Shown piece by piece: positions 1-8,295 of a stretch of DNA of 64,000 bases; position 1 is the first letter of the stretch, and every line of letters begins with the position of its first letter. The position numbers and the translations under genes were made by a program. Under the pieces are notes generated by a model, which had not been told where the DNA came from, did no database searches, and saw only the letters and a program-made list of their open reading frames with translations. The stretch lies in NCBI GenBank assembly GCA_945862235.1, contig CAMAYU010000003.1, positions 20,460 to 84,459 of the forward strand. The letters are read 5' to 3'. This stretch comes from Schlesneria paludicola DSM 18645. GTDB taxonomy: Bacteria > Planctomycetota > Planctomycetia > Planctomycetales > Planctomycetaceae.

Positions 1-1392
1 GAGCAGGTTATACGGTCGGTTTTGATTATCGAACGCTTCCAAGTTGTGAATGTCCATCGCGTGATAGACGGTTTTGGTGACGTCGGCCGGCGTGACGGGG
101 CGCGTGGCTGGATATTCGCCGTAGCGGTCGCTGGCTCCGTAAGTTTGACCCCCTTGAATACCGCCCCCGGCGAGCACATCGGTGAGGCAGTGCGTCCAAT
201 GATCGCGGCCGGCTCCGGTGACGCCTCCCGAACGCGGGTCGCCGATCTTCGGTTTGCGTCCCATTTCGCTGGTGATCATCAGCAGCGTTTCATCGAGCAG
301 TCCGCGATCGGACAAGTCTTCGACCAACGCGGAGAACGCTCGGTCGAACTCAGGCAGCAGATCCTCTTTCAAACAACCGAAGTTGTTGCCGTGCGTATCC
401 CACCCGCCTCCGCTGAGGCATTTCTTGGCGACCTTTTCATCTTCCTCGGACCAGAAGACGGTCACGAACGGAACGCCGGATTCGACGAGTCGGCGAGCAG
501 CCAGGAGGCTCATGCCGTTGATCGTGGCACCGTATCGGGCGATCGTCTCGGGCTTCTCGCGAGCGACGTCGAAGGCGGCGGTCGTCGCGGCGGACGTCAG
601 CAGTGAAATCGCTCGCTCCTGCTGGCTGTTCCAGGTTTGGACTGCGGCAAACTGATCGAGATCGCGCCGGACCTCGTCGAGTCCCGACAGCAACTCCTTC
701 CGCATGCCGAATCGCCTTCCGGGCACATCGGCCGAGAGGACAAGGTCGGGTGCTCGAAACTCGGTCGGCTTGTCGCGACGCCCGAAGACATACAGCGGAT
801 CGTGCTTGATGCCCAGTCGAGCGGCGAACTGTCCGGGGCGGGTGTAGGGAGCTTGGCTCGGCTTGTAGGGCAACGTGACCGCATTGGGCATTCCGGTGCG
901 CTGCGGACGCTTCGCCGCGACAACACAACCCATGTAGGGCCAGTCGTCAGGATACGGCGTGCGATTATTCCCTTGGGTCAAAAACGTCAGGTCGGGAACA
1001 TGACCAGTCAGGTTGTGATAATACCCGGCATGGTGGTCGTTCGTGTTGACGGTCGCGCCGACCGAGTTGATGAGCGCAATGTGGTGAGCCTGCTTCGCCA
1101 GCAGCGGTAGGTGCTCGCACAGACGCACGCCGGGCGCTGAGGTCGCGATTGACTGAAACGGCCCGCGATACTCCAACGGGGCTTCCGTTTTCAAATCCCA
1201 CATGTCGACGTGCGAAGCGCCACCGCAAAGAAAAAACAGGATCGTGGACTTCGCTGTCGGTCGCCCGCTCGCCGACTTCACCGCGGTCTCAGCTTGAGCC
1301 GCACGCCCGAATGTCAGTCCGGCAACGCCAACACTCGACGCCACCAAGAATGTCCGTCTGTTGAGTGCGGGGATTTGATGTGGATCAACCAT
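1..1392 (-). CDS. DUF1501 family secreted protein, C-terminus cut by the window edge
   Basis: The frame is open for 464 codons from ATG at 1392 to position 1 with no stop, so the C-terminus lies outside the window. The N-terminus carries NRRTFLVASSVGVAGLTFG, a twin-arginine-like export signal, followed by a GGASHVDMWDLK motif typical of DUF1501 (sulfatase-fold, alkaline-phosphatase superfamily relatives abundant in planctomycetes). The last visible residues (TPADVTKTVYHAMDI) match the usual C-terminal region, so only a few dozen residues should be missing. Catalytic activity of DUF1501 proteins is unproven. They commonly pair with cytochrome-c/DUF1549/DUF1553 genes, which may lie to the left. 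A palindromic element lies between it and the DUF1501 gene upstream. Confidence 0.9.
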   Translation of the reverse strand, partial: MVDPHQIPALNRRTFLVASSVGVAGLTFGRAAQAETAVKSASGRPTAKSTILFFLCGGASHVDMWDLKTEAPLEYRGPFQSIATSAPGVRLCEHLPLLAKQAHHIALINSVGATVNTNDHHAGYYHNLTGHVPDLTFLTQGNNRTPYPDDWPYMGCVVAAKRPQRTGMPNAVTLPYKPSQAPYTRPGQFAARLGIKHDPLYVFGRRDKPTEFRAPDLVLSADVPGRRFGMRKELLSGLDEVRRDLDQFAAVQTWNSQQERAISLLTSAATTAAFDVAREKPETIARYGATINGMSLLAARRLVESGVPFVTVFWSEEDEKVAKKCLSGGGWDTHGNNFGCLKEDLLPEFDRAFSALVEDLSDRGLLDETLLMITSEMGRKPKIGDPRSGGVTGAGRDHWTHCLTDVLAGGGIQGGQTYGASDRYGEYPATRPVTPADVTKTVYHAMDIHNLEAFDNQNRPYNLL

Positions 1393-1450
1393 GATGCTCG
1401 CCCGCGTTGAAGATGTTTCAAAGTCGTTGAGTCGTGAGAGCCGTGGGAGC

Positions 1451-1514
1451 CGTGGGATAGGCTTCCAGCCTGTCATTTACTTCGGGGAATCACAGGCTGG
1501 AAGCCTATGCCACG
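1451..1514. repeat. Palindromic element family B, copy 1
   Basis: Arms GTGGGATAGGCTTCCAGCC and GGCTGGAAGCCTATGCCAC flank a short loop. It lies 48 nt 3' of the stop of the DUF1501 gene at 1563. A degraded half copy of family C (GGCTAGCGCC...) follows at about 1529-1548. It could act as a terminator or 3' mRNA stabiliser (inference). Confidence 0.85.
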
Positions 1515-1562
1515 AAGTTTTTCAATCGGGGCTAGCGCCGCGCGGCTGATTCAAAAGTTGGG

Positions 1563-2981
1563 TCAGGCAATGATCTCTCGCACGGGGTCTCCTCCGTGAG
1601 CGATTGGGATCGGGCGGCCGGTGCGGTCGGGGACCGTTTGGTGGGAGTCGATGCCCATCAATTGATAAATCGTGGCGACGAAGTCGGCGGGGGACACTGG
1701 ATGCGACGCCGGGTAGGCTCCGATCGCATCGGTCGAGCCGTGGACCAGGCCCTGCTTCACGCCGCCGCCGAACAGCAAACTAAATCCGCATTGAGGCCAG
1801 TGATCGCGGCCGGCGCTGCCGTTGACCTTCGGGGTTCGGCCCATCTCGCCCATCACGACGACCAACGTCGAATCGAGCAGCCCGCGCGAATCGAGATCGT
1901 GCAGCAGCGCGGGGATCACTTGATCGAGCAGCGGCAGATTCAGATTTTTCAACATGCCGAAGTTGTTGGAGTGCATGTCGTAGGCATGACCGTAATGGTC
2001 GAAGATTTCTTGATGGACGCTGACGAATGGGACGCCGGATTCGACGAGTCGTCGCGCGATGAGCAGGCTCGCGCCGACGAGGTTGTGGCCGTAGGCTTCG
2101 CGGATCGCGGCGGGTTCCAGGTTCAGATCAAAGGCATCGCGCGTGCGGCCCGACGTCAGCATCAAGAAGGCTCGCCGTTGAGCGTCACTCATCGTGGCGA
2201 CTGCTCGCGACGATTGTGTGCGAGCGAACTCGCCGTCAATTTGCGAAACCAGTGATCGTCGCCGATCCAACCGCTGCACGGTCATGTCGGGCAGTGCGTC
2301 GGCCGTCGGCGGGAACGGCTCACCCAGGGGCATCACCGGGTCGTAGTGTTGAAACTTCGGCTCGCGAGCGAAGGTTGGCTGGCAGAGCGTGAACAGCGGG
2401 TCGTATTGCTTGCCCAGGAATCCGCCATACGGCCCGCGCCGACGATGACCCATCTGTCCCGATCCGGGAAAGCACGGCATGCAGACGGCACCCGGCAAGT
2501 CGCTCGGCCCCAGTCCCAGGTACTGGCAGATCGCACCGATGTCCGGCGGATCGGTCGGCATCGCTTGAGCGGCGGGATTGCCATCCGTGAAGCCGGTCAT
2601 GAACGGCAGCGGATCGTGCGAGTTGAACATGTGGCTGAAGGTGCGAATCAACGTCGCTCGGTGCATCCACTGCGCGAGCTTCGGCAGATGCTCGCAGATC
2701 GACAGGCCAGGGACTGATGTCGCGATGGGGTTGAACTCGCCGCGGATCTCGACGGCGGCCTGCGGTTTCAAATCCACCATGTCGATATGCGACGGACCTC
2801 CGAGTAAATTGAACATGATCACGGACTTCGCCGGGCCGCGAGTTCCTCCGCCGCTGTTCGCCGCCTGAGCGGCTCGCGACCAATTCAACCCGCCAAACAG
2901 CGACAGTCCGCCGACCCGCATCAGTTCGCGGCGAGTAATCCCATCGCACAGTCGCGTCTCGGAGCCAAGAACTCGCAACAT
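1563..2981 (-). CDS. DUF1501 family secreted protein, coupled to a GntR regulator
   Basis: 472 aa. The N-terminus MLRVLGSETRLCDGITRREL matches the DUF1501 gene at 9388 (MLTISGNAIRLCDRLPRRDF), which supports this start. So does AGGGG seven nt upstream of ATG 2981. An ATG at 2987 would overlap the regulator's stop as ATGA but sits too close to the Shine-Dalgarno site. Conserved motifs are GGPSHIDMVDLKP near the N-terminus and GEMGRTPKVNGSAGRDHWP near the C-terminus. A twin-arginine-like signal suggests export. The gene starts 2 nt after the GntR stop, so the two are probably one transcript. Molecular role is unknown. Confidence 0.93.
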   Translation of the reverse strand: MLRVLGSETRLCDGITRRELMRVGGLSLFGGLNWSRAAQAANSGGGTRGPAKSVIMFNLLGGPSHIDMVDLKPQAAVEIRGEFNPIATSVPGLSICEHLPKLAQWMHRATLIRTFSHMFNSHDPLPFMTGFTDGNPAAQAMPTDPPDIGAICQYLGLGPSDLPGAVCMPCFPGSGQMGHRRRGPYGGFLGKQYDPLFTLCQPTFAREPKFQHYDPVMPLGEPFPPTADALPDMTVQRLDRRRSLVSQIDGEFARTQSSRAVATMSDAQRRAFLMLTSGRTRDAFDLNLEPAAIREAYGHNLVGASLLIARRLVESGVPFVSVHQEIFDHYGHAYDMHSNNFGMLKNLNLPLLDQVIPALLHDLDSRGLLDSTLVVVMGEMGRTPKVNGSAGRDHWPQCGFSLLFGGGVKQGLVHGSTDAIGAYPASHPVSPADFVATIYQLMGIDSHQTVPDRTGRPIPIAHGGDPVREIIA

Positions 2982-2983
2982 GT

Positions 2984-3718
2984 TCATTCCCCTGTTTCTG
3001 TGGTCGGCGTGGAAGCGACGACTTGATCGGCAGCGTCCAGTGTCGCTCGGATCTGCACACGGATCATGGCGCGAGCCCGTTCGACGTCGCGGTCGCGAAT
3101 GGCGTCGAGCAGTTCGCGATGCTCCCAGCAAATGCGTTCGGCCGAAGCCAAGGTCGGTTTGGACTGCGGAACCGTCTGAAAGAATTGCACCAGGACTTGC
3201 TGCATTCCGGCGATCAGCCGCGATCCGGTCATCTCCAGAATCAACGAGTGAAATTTTACATCCAGCTCGATGGAGCGAACCGACGACTGGTCCTGCAAAA
3301 CGGCTTGTTCCAGTTCTTGCTCGATCTGACCGAGCCGATCAATCTGTTCGTTGGTGGCAGCTCGAATCGCTAGTTCGATCGCCCCGACCTCCAGCGCGTA
3401 ACGAAGCTGAGCGAGATCGCGCCAATCGTCGGGCGAGGTCATCAGCGAGGGGAGACTGTTTTGAAACAGTCGCAGCGGGTCGGGGCAGCGAACGATCAGC
3501 CCTTTCCGTTTGCGTCCCTCCAAAAGTCCGAGCGCCTGCAAACGGCTGACCGCTTCGCGCGTGACCGTCCGCGACGCACCGTACTCGGCGGCGAGCTGTG
3601 CCTCAGTCATGAAGAACGAGCCGTCGGTCAACCGCTCCGCTTGAATCCGGTGGCGGATCTTCCGAGCAAGTTCTCGGACTTGTGTCGCAGGTCGTGAGCT
3701 AGAAACGACAGCGTCCAT
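2984..3718 (-). CDS. GntR family transcriptional regulator, FadR/FCD subfamily
   Basis: 244 aa cytosolic DNA-binding regulator. A winged helix-turn-helix spans about residues 10-75 (EAQLAAEYGASRTVTREAV is the recognition-helix region). An all-helical FCD ligand-binding domain follows at about 90-225. The D-x3-H pattern in IELDVKFHSL and the histidine in ICWEHRELLDAI match the metal- and carboxylate-binding residues of FCD domains. Such proteins usually repress operons for organic-acid or sugar-acid breakdown and bind the pathway substrate. Here the gene is divergent from nothing: it heads a transcript with the DUF1501 gene, and the fusion enzyme and HpaI aldolase lie directly upstream on the same strand, making them candidate targets. 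No operator could be identified by eye. Confidence 0.92.
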   Translation of the reverse strand: MDAVVSSSRPATQVRELARKIRHRIQAERLTDGSFFMTEAQLAAEYGASRTVTREAVSRLQALGLLEGRKRKGLIVRCPDPLRLFQNSLPSLMTSPDDWRDLAQLRYALEVGAIELAIRAATNEQIDRLGQIEQELEQAVLQDQSSVRSIELDVKFHSLILEMTGSRLIAGMQQVLVQFFQTVPQSKPTLASAERICWEHRELLDAIRDRDVERARAMIRVQIRATLDAADQVVASTPTTETGE

Positions 3719-3860
3719 TTGATTGAGTCTCCAAGGGGTGCGAACTTAACACCACGACGTTAGATCGGTCAATAAGTAGGATTTAATTGCCGTTCGTCTG
3801 TTTGCCCTCAAAATTTCGCCAAGCGAACCCACTTCCAATCAGTCACGGGATTGTTCGGAG

Positions 3861-6224
3861 TCACGTCAGCCGGGCGAAGCCGGTATGACGAACCGGAACG
3901 CCGATCGACTGAAGTCGTTGCTGCACGTCACCCAGGCGAATCGCTTCGGCTAGTTCGGCGAAGACCGGTTCGAGGGCGGCCAGGTATTGGGTGAGGTGAT
4001 GTTCCTTGTGGGCGTAGCTGGGATAAAAGCCGCTGCCGGTGAGGAAGCCTCGGTTGAGCATCCGCGCGGTGAGGAACGTTCCTAGCCCGGCCGCTTGTTC
4101 GTGATCGAAACTCAGGTGGAGCAGCGCCGGGTGGCCGGAGACTTTCACCGGCACTTTCCATCGCTGACCGAGATGCTTCCAGCCGTCACGCATCAGCCCG
4201 CCGATGCGACTGGTGTGAGCGGCGATATCGACCTCACGCAGTTTGCGAATGGTCGCCAGGGCCGCAGTCGGACCAATGGCTTCGGTCCAGTAGGTGCTCG
4301 AGATGAACGATGTTTGCGCGGCTTCCATGACTCGCCGCCTACCGATAATCGCGGCCATCGGATGACCGTTTCCAAGAGCCTTGGCGAAGACGGCCATGTC
4401 CGGCATCACGCCGTATTTCAAATGCGCACCGCCGAGATGCATCCGCCAGCCGGATGAGATTTCGTCGAAAATCAGCGTCGCACCACAGCGGTCGCACAGT
4501 TCGCGAACACCTTCCAGAAAGCCTGGTTCGGGATCAGTGGATCGAGTCGGCTCCATCACAACCGCCGCCAGTTCGCTGCCGTGACGAGTGACGAGCTGCT
4601 CGAGTTCCTCCAGCCGGTTGTAGGTAAAAGGGAGCGCTGTCCCGGCCAGGCCGCGCGGCACGCCGTTCGGTGCCAAGCCCGGCAACAGGTGGCCCTGCAA
4701 ACCATCCGTCGCGCCTGCGGGATTCACATTCGCCGCGAGGTACCAGTCGGACCAACCGTGATAGCCGCAGAACGCGATCTTGTCTCGACCGGCCGCCGCA
4801 CGAGCGATGCGGACGGCGATCGCCATCGACTCGCCGCCGGAACGCGCATAGCGAACCTGTTCGGCCCACGGATGCAGTTCGATCAGCAGCTCGGCCAGTT
4901 CGACATCTTCGGCGGCGTTCAGCGTCGACATCGAGCCGAGCGAGATTCGGCGTTGAACGGCTGCGGTGACATCGGGGTCGGCGTATCCCAGCAAACAGGA
5001 ACCGATGCCGGAGGTCGTCATGTCGATAAATCGTCGACCATCGAGATCGGTCACTTCACAACCACGAGCTTCGCGCGCATAGGCGGGCCAGAGTCCGGGA
5101 GCGAACATCTCCGGCCGCTTGCTGAGCAGTTGCGTTCCGCCGGGAATGAGTTGTTTTGCGCGGGCGTATGTGGCTTGTGTCTGCTCGCCGATTCGCGACC
5201 CGGACGCGGCCTTATTGTCATCCCCGAAGCTCACTTCGAAGGCGGCGACCGCGTTTCTCCAGAAGAGGTTGTGGATGTCATCTTTGGACCACTGAGCGAT
5301 CTCCGCAGCATGCTTCATCGACAGCAGTTGCTCGTAGATCGCCAAGATCGGCCGACCATCGCAGTGCGGAAACTGCAGGTTGAAGCGGTCGATATCCACG
5401 TACTGCCACGCGCGGCCCATCGCGGCGTACTGCCCGTGAAAGTACGTCGCGTCGACACCGTCCGAGCCGTACAGAATGCGCCGCCGATCCTCGCGCGAGA
5501 ACAACGTGATCAGCGGTCGCACGTCGGTCACGGCCGAAACGTCGTACCAGATATTCGGCATGTCGCGCAGTTGATCGATCGCCTTGCGGATTGGCCAATA
5601 CGTAAAGCTGCGAGCGCAATGAGCCAGAATCCATTTGATGTTCGGGTAACGGCTTCCGGTGAACTCCCGCAGGTCGTCCAGGTTGAACTCGTCCGCGCAG
5701 CCATGAAACCGCGAGAGGTGCATCGTGACCCACAGTCCCAATTCGTTCGCCAGCTCCAATTGTTCGTGAGGCAGGAACTCATGAATCCGGCACTGTGCGA
5801 TGTCTCCCGTAACGGAGAACAACCGGTACGGTTTGAGTCCGATGAATCCTCTCTCGCGCACATCGCGTTCGATGTCCTGCACGCGGCACGACGGCGTCAC
5901 CAACCGATTCATCCGTGACTGCGGATCTTGCCTGACCTGCTCGATGCACCAGCGATTGTGAGCCGTCACGTCGATCCCCAGCGTCGGCGTTCCCAGCACG
6001 AGAAAATGCGTCTCACGACCGGGATACAACCGCTCGGCCCACTGCTGCAGCGATGAGAAATCGGTATGTCCCCACGCACTGGACCCAGACGCGGCCGTCG
6101 TCAGATGTTCGGGATGAAACATGTGGATGTGTGCGTCGAACACACGATCCGAGACAAAGTCCTGCAGTTCTTCATCCCAAATCTGCTGATCGTGCGGCGA
6201 GAAGTCGTTGATCGAGACGGGCAT
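3861..6224 (-). CDS. Fusion: amidohydrolase (TIM barrel) plus class-III aminotransferase (GSA-aminomutase-like)
   Basis: 787 aa. Residues about 1-365 are an amidohydrolase_2-type TIM barrel: HIH at 32-34, GLKPYRLF, VTMHLSRF, ILAHCARS and ILYGSDGVD supply the metal-site His/His/His/Asp set. Residues about 380-787 are a complete class-III PLP enzyme most like glutamate-1-semialdehyde aminomutases: ARSGGESMAIAVRIARAA, LIFDEISSGWRM, and FAKALGNGHPMAA with the expected PLP lysine at about K615. No stop or frame change separates the halves. The start at 6224 excludes an N-terminal extension encoded by a palindromic repeat. The HpaI aldolase is the next gene upstream. Hydrolysis followed by transamination of one metabolite is a reasonable inference; the substrate is unknown. 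Confidence 0.9.
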   Translation of the reverse strand: MPVSINDFSPHDQQIWDEELQDFVSDRVFDAHIHMFHPEHLTTAASGSSAWGHTDFSSLQQWAERLYPGRETHFLVLGTPTLGIDVTAHNRWCIEQVRQDPQSRMNRLVTPSCRVQDIERDVRERGFIGLKPYRLFSVTGDIAQCRIHEFLPHEQLELANELGLWVTMHLSRFHGCADEFNLDDLREFTGSRYPNIKWILAHCARSFTYWPIRKAIDQLRDMPNIWYDVSAVTDVRPLITLFSREDRRRILYGSDGVDATYFHGQYAAMGRAWQYVDIDRFNLQFPHCDGRPILAIYEQLLSMKHAAEIAQWSKDDIHNLFWRNAVAAFEVSFGDDNKAASGSRIGEQTQATYARAKQLIPGGTQLLSKRPEMFAPGLWPAYAREARGCEVTDLDGRRFIDMTTSGIGSCLLGYADPDVTAAVQRRISLGSMSTLNAAEDVELAELLIELHPWAEQVRYARSGGESMAIAVRIARAAAGRDKIAFCGYHGWSDWYLAANVNPAGATDGLQGHLLPGLAPNGVPRGLAGTALPFTYNRLEELEQLVTRHGSELAAVVMEPTRSTDPEPGFLEGVRELCDRCGATLIFDEISSGWRMHLGGAHLKYGVMPDMAVFAKALGNGHPMAAIIGRRRVMEAAQTSFISSTYWTEAIGPTAALATIRKLREVDIAAHTSRIGGLMRDGWKHLGQRWKVPVKVSGHPALLHLSFDHEQAAGLGTFLTARMLNRGFLTGSGFYPSYAHKEHHLTQYLAALEPVFAELAEAIRLGDVQQRLQSIGVPVRHTGFARLT

Positions 6225-6279
6225 GTTGAGTTCCCAAAAGAGATTGCCACTGAGTGTCGGCTTTCGCTCCGCGAACACA

Positions 6280-6333
6280 TGTGGGCGAGTTGCTCCGCAA
6301 CTCGCCGCCGAGTCGCGGAGCGACTCGGCCACA
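6280..6333. repeat. Palindromic element family A, copy 1
   Basis: 54 bp made of two hairpins, CGAGTTGCTCCGCAACTCG and CCGAGTCGCGGAGCGACTCGG, bounded by TGTGG and CCACA. It is the exact reverse complement of the copy at 43923-43976. It lies 24 nt 3' of the stop of the aldolase gene at 6357. Confidence 0.95.
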
Positions 6334-6356
6334 AAACGTGCTGTTGCAGATAGGCG

Positions 6357-7184
6357 TCATGACTGGTTTTCCATAAGACGGGCCGCTTCGGAGGCGAGCC
6401 GGTTGTCGAAGGTGAAACCAAGCGGGGCATAGCGCTGTTGAATCTGTTCCATCCCCTGCTTCACCATAATCAGATCGGCGCCGTGGCAGATGAACTTCGC
6501 GCCCAGATCGAACAGCTTCTGCGTGTGTTCCGGACTGCCACTGACCGTGCCCCACCATTTGCCCGCGTTCTTCGCGGCTTCGGCAACGCGACGGTAGGCG
6601 TCGATGATGATCGGATGATCGAACTGGTACGGGATGCCCGCGACGACGCTCAGGTCGCCGGGCCCCAACATCAGCACGTCCACGCCCGGCACGGCCGCGA
6701 TCGCTGCCGCATGATCGAGCGCATTGGGGGATTCCAATTGTGCGATGAGCAGCGTGTGCTCGTTGGCCGCCTTCAGGTACGGCACCATCGGAATCGCGCA
6801 GTACGGGTTGTCTCCATTCGCACCGTCCACGCCACGCTCGCCCTGAGGAGCGAACTTCGCCCACCGCACCAGCTCGGCGGCTTCCTCGGCTGACTCACAG
6901 CGCGGATACATGATCCCTTGAGCTCCGGCTTCCAGCAGCCGCCCCATGCGCATGAACTCACCTTTGGCAGGTCGCGCGATGATGTCCGACGCTCCGACGC
7001 GCGCGGCTCGCATCAGATTCGAGGCGGTCTCATCGCTCGTGGAATGATGTTCCAGATCGAGCCAGATCCCGTCGAACCCCAACAAGCTGACGAGTTCATA
7101 CACGCTGGGATCGATGAAGTGGCAGCAGGTGATGAGCACCGGCTCGCCACGGGTGAGTTTGGCTTTGACTCGACTCGGTCGCAT
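6357..7184 (-). CDS. HpcH/HpaI family aldolase (2-keto-3-deoxy-acid aldolase type)
   Basis: 275 aa, close to the usual 255-270 aa. The ATG at 7184 has AAGGAA eight nt upstream. Family landmarks: GFDGIWLDLEHH (His46 and Glu45 region), IIARP with the conserved arginine at about 71, GAQGIMYPRCESAEEA, AQLESPNALDH (metal-binding Glu) and VLMLGPGDLSVV. These class-II pyruvate aldolases reversibly cleave 2-keto-3-deoxy acids to pyruvate (or oxaloacetate derivatives) and an aldehyde in the cytosol. It sits upstream of the amidohydrolase-aminotransferase fusion on the same strand with a repeat element between, so both may serve one catabolic route. The exact substrate cannot be read from the sequence. 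Confidence 0.93.
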   Translation of the reverse strand: MRPSRVKAKLTRGEPVLITCCHFIDPSVYELVSLLGFDGIWLDLEHHSTSDETASNLMRAARVGASDIIARPAKGEFMRMGRLLEAGAQGIMYPRCESAEEAAELVRWAKFAPQGERGVDGANGDNPYCAIPMVPYLKAANEHTLLIAQLESPNALDHAAAIAAVPGVDVLMLGPGDLSVVAGIPYQFDHPIIIDAYRRVAEAAKNAGKWWGTVSGSPEHTQKLFDLGAKFICHGADLIMVKQGMEQIQQRYAPLGFTFDNRLASEAARLMENQS

Positions 7185-7385
7185 TGGCTGTTTCCTTGAG
7201 AGTGGCTCGCCGAAGATCCGGCGGACCACACGGGTGTTTCTTGATTTCAAGCCGATTAAACCCCCTTTTGTCGGAGTCTTCTTCGGAAATACCGCCTGCT
7301 TGCGGCTGAACTGAAAGACTAATACTATTTTATTGAACTTCCAAGAGACCGCCGTCACTGGCCATTCGAGGATGCACCGTCGTGA

Positions 7386-7547
7386 AGATCGTCCGTCGCG
7401 TACTCGAAAGACCTGGGCCTGCCTCTGACGATCAGCTTCGTGTGGATCATCCCGTGCTCGCTGCTGTTGGGAGTCACCGTCGGAACCGTAGCCAGCGCCC
7501 TGCGGCCCAATCACCCGAAAGAAACGCCAAATGACCTTCGAACTTGA
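7386..7547 (+). pseudogene. Orphan C-terminal membrane-segment fragment (possible transporter remnant)
   Basis: After a stop at 7383-7385 the frame encodes about 53 residues with a strongly hydrophobic core (LPLTISFVWIIPCSLLLG, then VTVGTVASAL) and a polar tail, ending at TGA 7545-7547, 17 nt inside the dioxygenase gene. There is no start codon or Shine-Dalgarno site in front. It looks like the last transmembrane helix of a transporter whose 5' part was deleted. The stretch 7185-7530 otherwise holds only the divergent promoters of the aldolase and dioxygenase genes. A chance hydrophobic frame is possible. Confidence 0.35.
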
Positions 7548-8283
7548 GAAGCAACACTACGACCGATACGGCTTCGTGATCGTGCGACAGCTTCTCGGGG
7601 AAACAGACTTCACGGAGCTGAAGGAGAATCTGGACCGCTACATTCGCGACGTGGTCCCCGGTCTTCCCGACGGCGACGCTTTCTATCAGGATCGCTCCCG
7701 TCCCGAGACGCTCAAGCAGATGCAGCGAATGGGAGGCGATACGTTCTTTCTGAACTACATGCAGCATCCAAAATGGACGGCATTGGCTCAGGTTCTCGTC
7801 GGCGAGCCAGTGACTGCCGATCAGCCGGAATGGTTCAACAAGCCGCCTGGAACGAATCACGTCACGCCGCCGCATCAGGACAACTACTACTTCTGCCTCG
7901 CGCCGTCCAATGTCGTCACGATCTGGCTGGCGCTCGACCCGGTCTACGCGGAAAACGGTTGCTTGCGATACGTCGACGGCTCACACCAACGCGGTTATCG
8001 CACGCATGCGAAGTCGCAGATTCTTGGCTTCTCGCAAGGAATCACGGACTACTCTCCCGAGGACTTCACGCGCGAGGTCGCCGTACCGCTTCAGCCTGGC
8101 GATGCGGTCGCGCACCACGGCATGACGATCCACCGCGCGGACGCCAATCTCTCATCGACCCGGCATCGCCGCTCGTTTGCGATGGTCTTCAAAGGCGTTT
8201 CCTGTCAGCGCGACGAAGCCGCCTTTGCTCGTTATTCGGCCGCCGCGCGCGATCAACATCAAGAACTGGGACTGAAGACCTAA
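7531..8283 (+). CDS. Phytanoyl-CoA dioxygenase (PhyH) family Fe(II)/2-oxoglutarate oxygenase
   Basis: 250 aa, a typical PhyH length. The iron-binding facial triad is visible: HxD at His115-Asp117 (TPPHQDNYY) and the distal histidine at about 201 (GMTIHRADAN), with an arginine about 11-13 residues later (STRHRRSF) suited to bind 2-oxoglutarate. Members hydroxylate small metabolites in the cytosol using O2 and 2-oxoglutarate. It is followed after 12 nt by the propeller gene at 8296, so the two form an operon. The 5' end overlaps the membrane-segment fragment. Substrate unknown. Confidence 0.93.
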   Translation: MTFELEKQHYDRYGFVIVRQLLGETDFTELKENLDRYIRDVVPGLPDGDAFYQDRSRPETLKQMQRMGGDTFFLNYMQHPKWTALAQVLVGEPVTADQPEWFNKPPGTNHVTPPHQDNYYFCLAPSNVVTIWLALDPVYAENGCLRYVDGSHQRGYRTHAKSQILGFSQGITDYSPEDFTREVAVPLQPGDAVAHHGMTIHRADANLSSTRHRRSFAMVFKGVSCQRDEAAFARYSAAARDQHQELGLKT

Positions 8284-8295
8284 CGGAAAACCAAA

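Noticed and set aside
1451..1514. CRISPR-like repeats
   Set aside because: The repeats are single palindromes scattered over the window, without arrays, regular spacers or cas genes.
6225..6332. N-terminal extension of the amidohydrolase-aminotransferase fusion
   Set aside because: The extra residues are encoded by the family A palindrome. The same artefact affects the frames starting at 12412, 43922 and 63794.
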